Assembly: GCF_018728565.1 (NCBI RefSeq)
Contig: NZ_JACSOI010000001.1
Span: 434,001-498,000, forward strand
Reading direction: 5' to 3'
Source: Zobellia russellii
GTDB taxonomy: Bacteria > Bacteroidota > Bacteroidia > Flavobacteriales > Flavobacteriaceae
DNA: 64,000 nucleotides
The notes under the pieces were generated by a model. That model made no database searches. It worked only from the letters and a program-made list of their open reading frames with translations, and was not told the origin of the DNA. Numbering within the stretch: the stretch's first letter is position 1; every line of letters begins with the position of its first letter. Below are positions 52,226-61,107 of the stretch, piece by piece. The position numbers and the translations under genes were made by a program.

Positions 52226-53233
52226 ATGAAGATGATAGATAAGAAGATACCATATTCCATATTAGAATTGGCAACCGTTGGAGCCGGTTTTAAGCCTAAG
52301 GAAGTTTTTGATAATAGTCTTGAATTGGCACAAAAGGCCGAGGAGTTTGGATACAACCGTTTTTGGTTGGCCGAACACCATAACATGTTAAGCATTGCCA
52401 GTTCTGCAACTGCAGTACTTATGGGGCATATTGCCGGAGGAACCAAAAAAATACGTGTTGGGTCCGGGGGTATTATGTTGCCCAATCATTCATCTCTGCT
52501 CATAGCTGAGCAGTTTGGTACCTTGGCGTCATTATATCCTGATCGGATAGATTTAGGGTTGGGTAGAGCTCCTGGTACGGATCAGGTAACGGCAAATGCC
52601 ATTCGTCCAGATAGAATGCAGGCCGTGTATCGTTTTCCTGAAGAAATGCATAACATTCAGCAGTATTTTTCAAAAGAGAACCAAAATGCCAAGGTTAGGG
52701 TACCCATTGCCGAAGGCGTAGAGGTACCCATCTATATTTTAGGTTCCAGTACGGATAGTGCGCATTTAGCCGCAAAAGAAGGGCTTCCTTATGTGTTTGC
52801 TAGTCACTTTGCTCCTAGTCAACTCTTGGAGGCTTTGAATATTTATTACAACAATTTTCAGCCTTCTAAATACTTGAACGAACCGTATACTATGGCGGGT
52901 ATAAATGTTGTGGCCGCAGAAACGGATGAGGAGGCAGATACCATTTCTACTTCTATGTTGCGCTTAATGTTGGGCGTGATGACAGGAAAGATAGATTATA
53001 TGCAACCGCCGGTGAAAATGACGGCAGAACTTAAACAGATTTCCGTAGACCCTGCTTTTCAGCGAATGTTGAAGTATGCTTTTGTGGGAAGTAAAGCTAC
53101 GGTAAAAGAGAAAACAGCGGAATTTATAAAACAGACGGGCGTAAACGAGATTATTGTGGTCTCACATATTTATAATCAGCAAGATAGAATAAATTCATTC
53201 CGACTTTTTTCCGAGGTTATGCAGGAATTATAG
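52226..53233 (+). CDS. LLM-class flavin-dependent oxidoreductase
   Basis: The 335-residue protein matches the luciferase-like monooxygenase superfamily, MsnO8-type group: R-F-W-L-A-E-H-H-N-M near residue 45, IRVGSGGIMLPNHSSLLIAEQFGTLA-type region and DLGLGRAPGTD (~115). It forms a TIM barrel using reduced FMN or F420; in flavobacteria FMN is likely. The substrate is unknown. It stands alone after the inverted repeat. Confidence 0.92.
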   Translation: MKMIDKKIPYSILELATVGAGFKPKEVFDNSLELAQKAEEFGYNRFWLAEHHNMLSIASSATAVLMGHIAGGTKKIRVGSGGIMLPNHSSLLIAEQFGTLASLYPDRIDLGLGRAPGTDQVTANAIRPDRMQAVYRFPEEMHNIQQYFSKENQNAKVRVPIAEGVEVPIYILGSSTDSAHLAAKEGLPYVFASHFAPSQLLEALNIYYNNFQPSKYLNEPYTMAGINVVAAETDEEADTISTSMLRLMLGVMTGKIDYMQPPVKMTAELKQISVDPAFQRMLKYAFVGSKATVKEKTAEFIKQTGVNEIIVVSHIYNQQDRINSFRLFSEVMQEL

Positions 53234-53355
53234 GCAAATCTGGTGTTAAAAGATAGAGACTTGCTCCGCATATTCGATTGCGAAAGATTTTTGTTTATTT
53301 GAATTAACTAATTTTGAATTGATTACCTTTCTTTGGATACTTTAAACCTACCCAA

Positions 53356-53811
53356 ATGGAGTTGCCAAAAATTCTTTTAGCAGGGCTTGTTGGTACTACT
53401 TTGATGACTGCTTTCAGTTATTTGGTGGGGCAATTGTGCGATGCTGAACTTGGCGAGCCCAAACTTCTCAATAAATTCTTGGACCGTTCCAAACGCTTAG
53501 ACATTGAAGTTGCAGAGGATAGTATTTGGGGCTGGATATTCCACTATCTAACGGGCTTTCTTTTTGCAGGGGCTATGGCGGCCTATTTCTGTTTAACGGA
53601 AAATCACCCTACATGGTGGTTGGCCATTGTTCTTGGATGTATATTGGGGCTATTTGGTGTGCTGGGTTGGTTGACCATGATACGGTTTCATAGTGCTCCG
53701 CCCAAAATAGAATTGCAACTGTTTCTAATTCAGCTAGTGGGTGCCCATATCATTTTTGGCCTTGGGGCAACCTTTGTTTTTAGACTTTGGGCAACGTGGT
53801 ACACTTTGTAA
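53356..53811 (+). CDS. Four-helix membrane protein of unknown function
   Basis: The 151-residue protein has four hydrophobic helices (residues ~5-25, ~56-78, ~85-107 and ~125-148), with a charged segment between the first two (DRSKRLDIEVAEDSIWG). It resembles DUF2938-like proteins but I am not certain. It is convergent with the siroheme gene, with a 12-base gap. Confidence 0.8.
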   Translation: MELPKILLAGLVGTTLMTAFSYLVGQLCDAELGEPKLLNKFLDRSKRLDIEVAEDSIWGWIFHYLTGFLFAGAMAAYFCLTENHPTWWLAIVLGCILGLFGVLGWLTMIRFHSAPPKIELQLFLIQLVGAHIIFGLGATFVFRLWATWYTL

Positions 53812-53823
53812 TCGTGTATAGGC

Positions 53824-54417
53824 TTAGTTAGGGTCCTTGTCTTTTTTGCTGACCAAACCTTTGGTAAACTCGTTTAAGGTTTCTACTTTTTCTTCAAAGT
53901 CACCTTTAATTGTTTTTCTAAATTCGTTGAGGTTCTTCACTAGGTCGTCTATATTTTCAGGGATGACATCCTCAAAAAACTGACGCAAACGTTTAGCTGT
54001 GGTAGGCGATTTTCCGTTAGTAGAAATAGCCACTTTTACGTTTCCTTTGGTAACGATCCCGCCCATATAAAAATCACAGAAAGGAGGGTTGTCCGCTACG
54101 TTTACCAAGATGCTCTCCGCCCTACAATCATGGTATACTTGTTCGTTTACTTTTACCTTATCGGTAGTAGCAACGACCATGTGTTTGCTTTTCAAGAAAG
54201 ATTTATTATAGTCGCTTAAATGCATAACAATGCCAAATTTGGTCGCGAGAGCAATAGTTTCTTCCCTGTAAAAAGGGGATACCATTTCCACTTGGGCACT
54301 AGGACTTGATTTTAATAGGAAAGTCAATTTTTCCAGGGCTACGTTTCCGCCGCCCACGATTAAAATATTTAGATTGGATACTTTAAGAAATACGGGGTAC
54401 AGTTCATTCCGCTCCAT
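53824..54417 (-). CDS. Precorrin-2 dehydrogenase / sirohydrochlorin ferrochelatase
   Basis: The 197-residue protein corresponds to the N-terminal half of CysG (Met8p/SirC type). The NAD-binding loop ILIVGGGNVALEKL begins near residue 16, the catalytic Asp-containing DNPPFCDF at about 113 follows, and GKSPTTAKRLRQFFED (~135-150) is conserved. It oxidises precorrin-2 and inserts iron to give siroheme for nitrite reductase. The methyltransferase half is encoded separately at 60057. The gene overlaps the histidine kinase gene by 14 bases, so it ends the nir operon. Confidence 0.93.
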   Translation of the reverse strand: MERNELYPVFLKVSNLNILIVGGGNVALEKLTFLLKSSPSAQVEMVSPFYREETIALATKFGIVMHLSDYNKSFLKSKHMVVATTDKVKVNEQVYHDCRAESILVNVADNPPFCDFYMGGIVTKGNVKVAISTNGKSPTTAKRLRQFFEDVIPENIDDLVKNLNEFRKTIKGDFEEKVETLNEFTKGLVSKKDKDPN

Positions 54418-56254
54418 GTTCTTCTTTTTTTTCTGTTTTATAATTTATAGTGACACGAGTGCCTTCACCGGGAATAGAATTTATAAATAGCCTACCGTTA
54501 ATATAGTCTATGCGCTCTTTCATAAAAAAGAGTCCCATTCCGCCTTCACTATTGTTTTTAGGTACTTGACCCAAAATGGAATCGTCAAAACCTTTGCCGT
54601 CATCGTCAATAACAACACTTAAGATATCGTCTTTATAATTAATGGTCACCAAAATATAATTGGCTTCGGCATATTTTATGGCATTGTTTACCGCCTCTTG
54701 TACTACTCTATAGACATTGGTTTCGGCCAAGGAGTCAAACCTAATGTGTTCATCGGTACGGTTATCAAAAAGAATAGTTTTACCCGTGAGTTTAGAAAGC
54801 TCGGCAGTCATTTTTTGAAGTGCCGGAAAAATACCGTGATCGCTCAGTTCCGGTGGTGTTAGGTTAAAAGTTGCCGTACGCACACCCTTTATCAAATCTG
54901 AAGTCAAAGTTTTTAAATAGGCAATCTTTTCAATGGTCTTAGCCTTGTTTTCAGGGTCAATGGATTCTATATTGAATTTTAAGGCGGTCAACATTTGGCC
55001 AATACCATCATGAATGTCCTTTGCAATCCGTTTTCTCTCTTCTTCCTGGCCCTCAACAATTTGGCTTGCCTGTACTTTTTTCTGTAACATGCGAGCTTCA
55101 AAGTTCTGTTGGGTAAGCTGCTCTACTTTTATGCTGTTTTCTTTCCGTTCCGTAATATCCGAACATAGAATTAGAATACTCTGTTGTCTACTGGATTGAT
55201 GCATGGGTACTATGGACATATCCAGCCAAAAGTGTTTTCCTTTTAGGGTAGTGATTTTTATCTCTTCTGTACGGATTACGTTTTTTCTATTGTTCTTTAG
55301 AACCTCCCTGAGGTATTCTTGCTGGCCTTGATCGGCAGTTAGAATTTCGGAAAGGGGCTTGTTCAGTTGCTTTTCGGTTATCCCTAATAGCTCTAGGAAT
55401 TTTTTACTTATAAAAACGATGCTCCCATCTTTTCTGGTACTGGCAAACAATGCGGCATTGTCTATTACAAAGTTAAGCTCCTGTAGTTCCTGAAGGGATT
55501 TTTCCTTTTCCGAATAAAGCTGCTGAACCTCTTTTGCCCGTGCTTCCGAGTTTACTTGGTTTTGCATTAAATCGCCAATGGTCTTTCTAATTTGTAAAGA
55601 AAGAGGGCGAAAAATGAACAATATTTCTAACAATAATATGAGCAATGAAATGCCAAGTAGAACATATTCCTTTCGCTTAAGGATTTTTAACTGTTCCTTG
55701 CTCCGTTGGTCGTATTGGTTTACGATATCGTCCATCAATTGAAGAAAACTGTTCTCATTTTGGAGAACTACGGCAACATTTTCTTCTAGATTGGCCTTGT
55801 CTAGACTTTTATCATGGTAGGATTGGATTATCTTTTCTGCGGCCCCTACCATGGCCGCATGATGGGGTTCTAACTTCTGGAATAACTCTAGTATTTCAAT
55901 ATTGGTCTCTTTAGGAATTCCTATTTCCGCATCTCCATTTTGTAATGCCAAATGGGAGTGTTTCCAAATTGAAATGGTTTTAGAGAGGGCCGTTACATTT
56001 TTGGTAATGGAATTACTTGGAAACGCATCTTTTATGAGCAATAATTCTTTGGTCAATTTTTGACTATAGGCCCGTTGGAAACCCGCCACGTTAATGACGC
56101 GCGAATCACTCAGCTGCGAATTAAGGTGCAACTGAATTAGAATTTGAGAGACTATAATGGTAATTGCAATACCTGCCAAAGCCCATAGGTACCACTTTCT
56201 TATACTTAGAAAGGTTTCAGAGTCAAGCGGTAATTGGCTTTTTTCTTTTGACAT
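54404..56254 (-). CDS. NarX/NarQ-like sensor histidine kinase
   Basis: In this 616-residue protein the first membrane helix (~22-42) is followed by a periplasmic PilJ/NarX-type four-helix sensor with a P-box-like segment SRVINVAGFQRAYSQKL (51-67), the place where NarX and NarQ bind nitrate. A second helix (~197-218) precedes a coiled coil, a PAS domain (~255-370), a HisKA_3 dimerisation helix with the phospho-His near 413 (AKDIHDGIGQ) and a HATPase domain (EAVNNAIKYAEA; DDDGKGF). Nitrate sensing is inferred. No response regulator is adjacent. Confidence 0.9.
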   Translation of the reverse strand: MSKEKSQLPLDSETFLSIRKWYLWALAGIAITIIVSQILIQLHLNSQLSDSRVINVAGFQRAYSQKLTKELLLIKDAFPSNSITKNVTALSKTISIWKHSHLALQNGDAEIGIPKETNIEILELFQKLEPHHAAMVGAAEKIIQSYHDKSLDKANLEENVAVVLQNENSFLQLMDDIVNQYDQRSKEQLKILKRKEYVLLGISLLILLLEILFIFRPLSLQIRKTIGDLMQNQVNSEARAKEVQQLYSEKEKSLQELQELNFVIDNAALFASTRKDGSIVFISKKFLELLGITEKQLNKPLSEILTADQGQQEYLREVLKNNRKNVIRTEEIKITTLKGKHFWLDMSIVPMHQSSRQQSILILCSDITERKENSIKVEQLTQQNFEARMLQKKVQASQIVEGQEEERKRIAKDIHDGIGQMLTALKFNIESIDPENKAKTIEKIAYLKTLTSDLIKGVRTATFNLTPPELSDHGIFPALQKMTAELSKLTGKTILFDNRTDEHIRFDSLAETNVYRVVQEAVNNAIKYAEANYILVTINYKDDILSVVIDDDGKGFDDSILGQVPKNNSEGGMGLFFMKERIDYINGRLFINSIPGEGTRVTINYKTEKKEEHGAE

Positions 56255-56284
56255 GGTACATGGGTACTATTGCTATTCCTTAAA

Positions 56285-56878
56285 TTAACCTGCAATGGCT
56301 TTTGAAACCAACTCCAGTGAATTCTTGGAAAGGGGCAGTTTTAATGCGGCTTCATGCCCTTCTTCGGACATTTTTCGCCATGTTTTTTGAAGAATGTCAA
56401 TTACCTTGGCCTCATCGTGCTGAGACGCAAAGGGCTCAAAATAATGCTCAAGGAACACCAAGCAAATAACATCTTCTAAGGTTTGTGTGTCCTCATTTTT
56501 CTTTAATTGTTTCTTCTCCAATAAAAAAGCGACCTTCTCAATGGTTTCTTGATCGTAACCCACTTCTTCAAGAATAGCAGAAGCTTTTTGGGCATGGAAT
56601 TTTTTTAGGTCCTGGCGCCATTTAAGATACCCCGTACGGTTCATTTCATAAGATTCCCGTGGAATTTCCCATCTGCATATATGTTGACATCTTGCCGTTA
56701 ATTGCAAGGCTTCTGATGCTTTGGGGGCAAAGTCGTTCAGTTTTTCCGTCATACGAAGTGCATAAAGCAATTCTTTGGGATATGTTTTCCCAGAAGGGGT
56801 TATTTCTGTATGGGGATCTTGCTCGTTTGCCTTATCGAACAAAGAAAAGGCTTGCTGTAATTTATCGGAAATGGCCAT
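56285..56878 (-). CDS. DUF4202 protein
   Basis: The 197-residue all-helical soluble protein matches DUF4202: the segment LTARCQHICRWEIPRESYEMNRTGY (~60-86, with a conserved H and C-x2-H-like pattern C-Q-H-I-C) and the later VICLVFLEHYFEPFA (~138-152) are the most conserved parts. The function is not known. It sits between nirD and the sensor kinase on the nir strand, as DUF4202 genes often do in nitrate assimilation clusters. Confidence 0.88.
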   Translation of the reverse strand: MAISDKLQQAFSLFDKANEQDPHTEITPSGKTYPKELLYALRMTEKLNDFAPKASEALQLTARCQHICRWEIPRESYEMNRTGYLKWRQDLKKFHAQKASAILEEVGYDQETIEKVAFLLEKKQLKKNEDTQTLEDVICLVFLEHYFEPFASQHDEAKVIDILQKTWRKMSEEGHEAALKLPLSKNSLELVSKAIAG

Positions 56879-56975
56879 AAGTTTAATTTTGGTCTAAGAT
56901 ACAAATACCTTGAGACCTGTAGAGAATCTATTGCATGGCTATAACGTCTTTCTAAAGATTTGCCGAAAAAATCAC

Positions 56976-57353
56976 TTATTCCGAAAAGCCAACGAACACA
57001 AACTCCCCTTCTACCTTAACCGGATAGGTAGCAATTGCATCCAAGCTCCCGTTTAGGTTTTCTCCTGTTTTTAGCGAAAACGTATTCTTATGAAGCGGAC
57101 ATGCTACTTTTGGTTGCATATCTTCCTCTCCGATCATTCCACGGGAAAGGACCATTTCCATTTTATGCGGACAAAGATTCTGGCACGCGTACCAAGTGGC
57201 TTGGCGTGTAAAATTGAAAATGGCAATTTGTTTGTCCTTATATTTTATACATGCCCCGCCATTTTTTGGAAATTTACTAGAGGGTCCTGCTTTAAACCAG
57301 ACTTTTACGTTATCTGGCTGTACGGTTTCATATGTACTTAGATTTGCGATCAT
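56976..57353 (-). CDS. nirD: Nitrite reductase (NADH) small subunit, Rieske-like
   Basis: The 125-residue protein has a Rieske-like beta fold. The Cys-His pairs are in QNLCPHKMEM (residues ~56-58) and in VACPLHKNTF (~86-89). Compared with a true Rieske box the spacing is C-x-H ... C-x2-H, so a [2Fe-2S] cluster could bind; in enterobacterial NirD these residues are often missing. It accompanies NirB in reduction of nitrite to ammonium. It follows nirB after 62 bases. Confidence 0.92.
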   Translation of the reverse strand: MIANLSTYETVQPDNVKVWFKAGPSSKFPKNGGACIKYKDKQIAIFNFTRQATWYACQNLCPHKMEMVLSRGMIGEEDMQPKVACPLHKNTFSLKTGENLNGSLDAIATYPVKVEGEFVFVGFSE

Positions 57354-57415
57354 AATGTTGTTTTTAGTTTGGGATTACTCTGTTTGTCACTTTTTTTCGT
57401 GATTTTCAAGTTCTT

Positions 57416-59932
57416 TTAAGCCCATTCTTTAGGCATCTTTTGATCACGAAGAGATACGAATTCTATATTATCATCCGGTTCGTCCGAGTTAATGAAGTGG
57501 GTATACCGTTCCCTTATTTCTGGAGTTTCTACGGCTTCTTTCCACTCACATTTATAGGTATCAACAAATTTTTGCATATCGGCATCCAATTCTTCCGCAA
57601 TGCCTAATGAGTCATTGATAACTACGTTTTTAAGATAGGTAATGCCGCCTTCCAGTTTGTCTAGCCAAGCCGCGGTTCTTGTAAGTGGCGGAGCTGTTTT
57701 TATATAGAACATCATAAAACGGTCTACATATGTAATGGCAGTTTCCTTGTCCACTTTTTCGGCCAGTAGCTCGGCATGTTTTGGATTGGCCCCACCGTTT
57801 CCGCCTACGTAAACATTCCATCCGCCTTCAACGGCAATGAATCCAAAATCTTTACCTCGGGCTTCGGCACATTCGCGGATGCATCCGGAAACCCCGCCTT
57901 TAAATTTATGGGGAGAGCGTATACCCTTGTACCTGTTTTCAATTTCTATGGCAAAACTTACGCTTTCGTCCATTCCGTATCGGCACCAAGTAGAACCAAC
58001 ACAACTCTTTACCGTACGTAGCGATTTTCCATAAGCCTGACCGGTTTCAAAACCTTCGGCAATAAGTTCTTCCCAAATAAGGGGCAGCTCGTGCAATTTA
58101 GCACCGAACATATCAATACGTTGTCCTCCCGTTATTTTTGTGTACAAGTCGTACTTCTTGGCAATCCTGCCCATGGCCATTAACTGCTTGGGCGAAATTT
58201 CACCTCCAGCTACCCTAGGAACAACTGAGTAGGTTCCGTTACGCTGTATATTGGCCAAATAACGATCGTTGCTATCCTGTATGGTTTCTTGACGGTTGGC
58301 CGTTTCATTGTATATACTGGCAAAAATTGAAGCGGCCAAGGGTTTGCAGACCTCACAGCCATGTCCTTTTCCTACTTCGTCCAGCAATTGGTCATAATCT
58401 TTAATATCCTTAAGCTTAACTATATCAAAAAGTTCTTGTCTGGAGTAGTCAAAATGCTCGCAGATGCTTTCTTTAACCGTTTTTCCTAAGCTTTTTAGAC
58501 TTTCTTTTACCAGATCGGCAACCATGGGCTTACATCCTCCACAGCCTGTTGTGGCTTTGGTTGCTTTGGCTACGTCCTTTACGGTTTCATTACCATCGTC
58601 TATTACGGAACAGCAAACGGCTCCTTTGGTGACAGCTTCACAGGAACAGATTACGGCCGTGTCCGGTAAATCCATGGCGCTGCCAAATGCGGAACCTCCT
58701 TCGCCACGGGCACCAACAATGAGCTCTTCGGCATTATCGGGCAAGGGAATATTGTTAAGGTACATTTGGTGTAGAATGCTATAATCCTCTGCATCGCCTA
58801 CCATAATTCCTCCTAATAGGGTTTTGCCATCGTGACTTACGTTTATACGTTTGTACAACCCTTTAGTCTTGTTCTCATAAATAATAGAAAGGCCCTTGTC
58901 CGCTGGCATATAAGGTATTCCAAAACTAGCCACGTCAACACCGATCAGTTTTAGTTTTGTGGACATGTCAATTTCTGAGCGCATTACCACTTCGGAGCTC
59001 TCTATAATTTGGTTTACGGCCACTTCGGCCATTTCATAACCTGGGGCTACGAGTCCGTAAATCATTTGGTTGTACAGTGCCACTTCGCCAATAGCGAATA
59101 TATTAGGGTCCGAGGTCTGCATTCTGTCATTTACAACAATGCCACCGCGAACACCCATTTCTAGATTACAAGTTTTTCCGAGTTCATCACGAGGTCTAAT
59201 ACCTGCTGAAATTACGAGCATGTCTACTTCTAAGGTATCATCTTCGCCAAAGTCCATTCCTGTAATGGCCCCGTTTCCTAGAATACGGTTTGTAGCTTTT
59301 CCGGAATGTATGTTAATGCCCATATTCTCTAAGGTAAGTTGAAGGACATTGCTACTTCGAGAATCCAGTTGTCTTGGCATAAGTTTAGGGGCATACTCTA
59401 CAACATGGGGTTCAAGACCCATGTCCATCACGGCTTTACCTGCTTCTAACCCCAAAAGACCACCGCCTAATATTGCCGCACGACCATTAGATTTTTTTGC
59501 TTTAATCTTTTCTGCATAGTTAAGCATGGCTTCCAGGTCCTCTATGGTGCGGTATACGAAGACACCTTCTTTCTCTACTCCGTTTATAGGAGGTACAAAA
59601 GGACTTGAGCCTGTGGCCAGTACTAAGTAGTCGTATGCATATTCTTTATCGCTTCCAGTGGTTATCGTTTTTGTTTTACGGTGAATGTCCGTAACACGTT
59701 CATTAACGATCAGTTCTATCTTATTTTCTGTATACCAGCTCATAGGGGCAAGTTCCAAGGCTTTGGCATCCCTATTTCCAAAGAACTCACTTAGGTGTAC
59801 ACGATCGTACGCCGCTCTTGGTTCCTCACCGAAAACGATAATCTTAAAATTTTCAGATTCTTCTCGGGCTGCGATTTTCTCACAGAACTTATATCCGACC
59901 ATGCCGTTTCCGACAACAATAATGGTTTTCAT
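57416..59932 (-). CDS. nirB: Nitrite reductase (NADH) large subunit
   Basis: The product has 838 residues from the ATG at 59932 (MKTIIVVGNGMVGYKF). Domains are an FAD/NAD pyridine nucleotide-disulphide reductase module (1-~400), two BFD-type [2Fe-2S] regions (CSC near 428 with TGCGGCKP; CEVCKPL near 525), a ferredoxin-like half-domain (~560-625) and the siroheme/[4Fe-4S] domain with C-V-G-S-T-W-C near 643 and C-I-R-E-C near 681. It uses NADH to reduce nitrite to ammonium in the cytoplasm. It is first in the minus-strand nir operon, which continues to the siroheme gene. Confidence 0.97.
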   Translation of the reverse strand: MKTIIVVGNGMVGYKFCEKIAAREESENFKIIVFGEEPRAAYDRVHLSEFFGNRDAKALELAPMSWYTENKIELIVNERVTDIHRKTKTITTGSDKEYAYDYLVLATGSSPFVPPINGVEKEGVFVYRTIEDLEAMLNYAEKIKAKKSNGRAAILGGGLLGLEAGKAVMDMGLEPHVVEYAPKLMPRQLDSRSSNVLQLTLENMGINIHSGKATNRILGNGAITGMDFGEDDTLEVDMLVISAGIRPRDELGKTCNLEMGVRGGIVVNDRMQTSDPNIFAIGEVALYNQMIYGLVAPGYEMAEVAVNQIIESSEVVMRSEIDMSTKLKLIGVDVASFGIPYMPADKGLSIIYENKTKGLYKRINVSHDGKTLLGGIMVGDAEDYSILHQMYLNNIPLPDNAEELIVGARGEGGSAFGSAMDLPDTAVICSCEAVTKGAVCCSVIDDGNETVKDVAKATKATTGCGGCKPMVADLVKESLKSLGKTVKESICEHFDYSRQELFDIVKLKDIKDYDQLLDEVGKGHGCEVCKPLAASIFASIYNETANRQETIQDSNDRYLANIQRNGTYSVVPRVAGGEISPKQLMAMGRIAKKYDLYTKITGGQRIDMFGAKLHELPLIWEELIAEGFETGQAYGKSLRTVKSCVGSTWCRYGMDESVSFAIEIENRYKGIRSPHKFKGGVSGCIRECAEARGKDFGFIAVEGGWNVYVGGNGGANPKHAELLAEKVDKETAITYVDRFMMFYIKTAPPLTRTAAWLDKLEGGITYLKNVVINDSLGIAEELDADMQKFVDTYKCEWKEAVETPEIRERYTHFINSDEPDDNIEFVSLRDQKMPKEWA

Positions 59933-59943
59933 AGGCTTCGATT

Positions 59944-59951
59944 TTAAACTA
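59944..59951 (-). promoter_or_regulatory. Possible -7 element of nirB
   Basis: On the minus strand TAGTTTAA is close to TAnnTTTG and is preceded by TAAG, as in the nrtA promoter. It leaves a leader of only a few bases before the ATG at 59932, so the assignment is tentative. Confidence 0.3.
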
Positions 59952-59962
59952 CTTAGCAATAT

Positions 59963-59978
59963 TACGTATAAATACGTA
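59963..59978. promoter_or_regulatory. TACGTA-N4-TACGTA operator in the nirB/cobA divergent region
   Basis: Two TACGTA hexamers (59963-59968 and 59973-59978) are spaced exactly 10 bases apart. Read as ACGTA-N4-TACGT this has the 5-4-5 geometry of FNR-type sites. It is centred between the divergent promoters and is shared by the nir operon and the uroporphyrinogen methyltransferase gene. Confidence 0.6.
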
Positions 59979-60009
59979 TAAAACATCTATTTTTATCGAA
60001 ATAATTACG

Positions 60010-60017
60010 TAGTTTTG
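60010..60017 (+). promoter_or_regulatory. Probable -7 element of the uroporphyrinogen methyltransferase gene
   Basis: TAGTTTTG fits TAnnTTTG. It is preceded by a further TACGTA (60006-60011), exactly as in front of the NarK-type gene, and lies 39 bases before the ATG at 60057. Confidence 0.55.
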
Positions 60018-60056
60018 TTGAGGAATTACTAAAACAACCCTTTAAAACTGCTAGTT

Positions 60057-60830
60057 ATGAAAACAGTAAAAGAGCCAAAAGTTACATTGATAGGAGCGGG
60101 TCCGGGAAGCGCAGACCTTATTACCATAAGGGGTTTAAAGGCTTTAAGGTCGGCCGATGTGGTTTTGTACGACGCATTAATAGATGAAGAATTATTAAAA
60201 CAGATTGATGCCGGTATTCCAAAAATATACGTAGGTAAACGATGTGGAATGCATTCGTTCAATCAAGATGATATTAATATCCTAATAGTAGAAAAAGCAT
60301 TTGAGAGAGGTCATGTGGTTCGTTTAAAAGGGGGCGACCCATTTGTTTTTGGTAGAGCCCATGAAGAGATAGCCTATGTGGAATCTTTTGGTATTCCTGT
60401 AACCGTGGTACCTGGAGTTTCCAGTGCGATAGCTGTTCCGTCTAGTCAAGGAATACCTATGACACAGAGAGGTGTTAGTAGTAGTTTTTGGGTAATGACG
60501 GCAACAAAAAGAGATGGTTCGTTCTCAGAAGATTTAAAGTTCGCTTCGCAGTCTTCCGCAACTATGGTTATATTAATGGGAGTGAGAAAATTATCGGAAA
60601 TAATTAGAGAGATCAATAAATATAGGGGGTCCTTAACTCCAATGGCTGTAATTCAAAATGGCACAATGCCAAATGAATCCTGTATTGTGGGTACATTGGG
60701 CAGTATGGCTTCAGGGAAATCTAGTATTGATTGCTCTAAACCCGGTATTATAGTAATAGGTGATGTAGTGGCCGAGCATCCCGCTTTTTTTGAGGAAGAA
60801 GTGCAGCGTGTACTTCATTCAAGCTTCTAA
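60057..60830 (+). CDS. cobA: Uroporphyrinogen-III C-methyltransferase
   Basis: The 257-residue protein is a stand-alone SUMT. It shows VTLIGAGPGSADLITIRGLKAL (signature 1, S-adenosylmethionine binding), YDALID, RLKGGDPFVFGRAHEE (signature 2, ~85-100) and VVPGVSSAIAVPSSQGIPMTQRG. It methylates uroporphyrinogen III at C2 and C7 to precorrin-2, which the protein at 53824 converts to siroheme. It is divergent from nirB and shares its operator region. Confidence 0.95.
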   Translation: MKTVKEPKVTLIGAGPGSADLITIRGLKALRSADVVLYDALIDEELLKQIDAGIPKIYVGKRCGMHSFNQDDINILIVEKAFERGHVVRLKGGDPFVFGRAHEEIAYVESFGIPVTVVPGVSSAIAVPSSQGIPMTQRGVSSSFWVMTATKRDGSFSEDLKFASQSSATMVILMGVRKLSEIIREINKYRGSLTPMAVIQNGTMPNESCIVGTLGSMASGKSSIDCSKPGIIVIGDVVAEHPAFFEEEVQRVLHSSF

Positions 60831-61044
60831 AATCTAAATAGGTTTACGTACGTATATTTTGTGCTGGAACCTCTGCTAAAAGCTCTGTATGGTGTCTGTA
60901 TAAGGCATTTTTCAGAGCTCTTTTTTTGGAGGGAATATGATATTGTTATTTTATACAGCACTTTTTTTTAGATATCTGTTTTTTGGTTCAATATATTTTT
61001 TGTTCTCGTAAAAATACTTAGTAATATGACATATTTTAGAAATA
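60831..61044. other. Gap between the SUMT and NarK-type genes
   Basis: No gene is visible. Just after the SUMT stop lies TTTACGTACGTATATTTTG (from 60843), with two overlapping TACGTA hexamers at 60845-60854 and a -7-like TATATTTTG. This may be a further regulator site or a remote promoter. Confidence 0.4.
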
Positions 61045-61078
61045 TACGTAGTAATACGTATAAATATACGTAGTTTTG
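61045..61078 (+). promoter_or_regulatory. NarK-type gene promoter with TACGTA-N4-TACGTA operator
   Basis: TACGTA hexamers lie at 61045-61050, 61055-61060 and 61067-61072; the first two have the 10-base spacing seen upstream of nirB. The third runs into TAGTTTTG (61071-61078), a perfect -7 element 29 bases before the ATG at 61108. Confidence 0.6.
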
Positions 61079-61107
61079 AATATTGTTGAACCTAAAACAT
61101 CTGTATT

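Noticed and set aside
59933-59986. N-terminal extension of nirB upstream of 59932
   Set aside because: It runs through the TACGTA operator region and gives a hydrophobic leader not found in NirB, whose start MKTIIVVGNG matches the FAD-domain opening.
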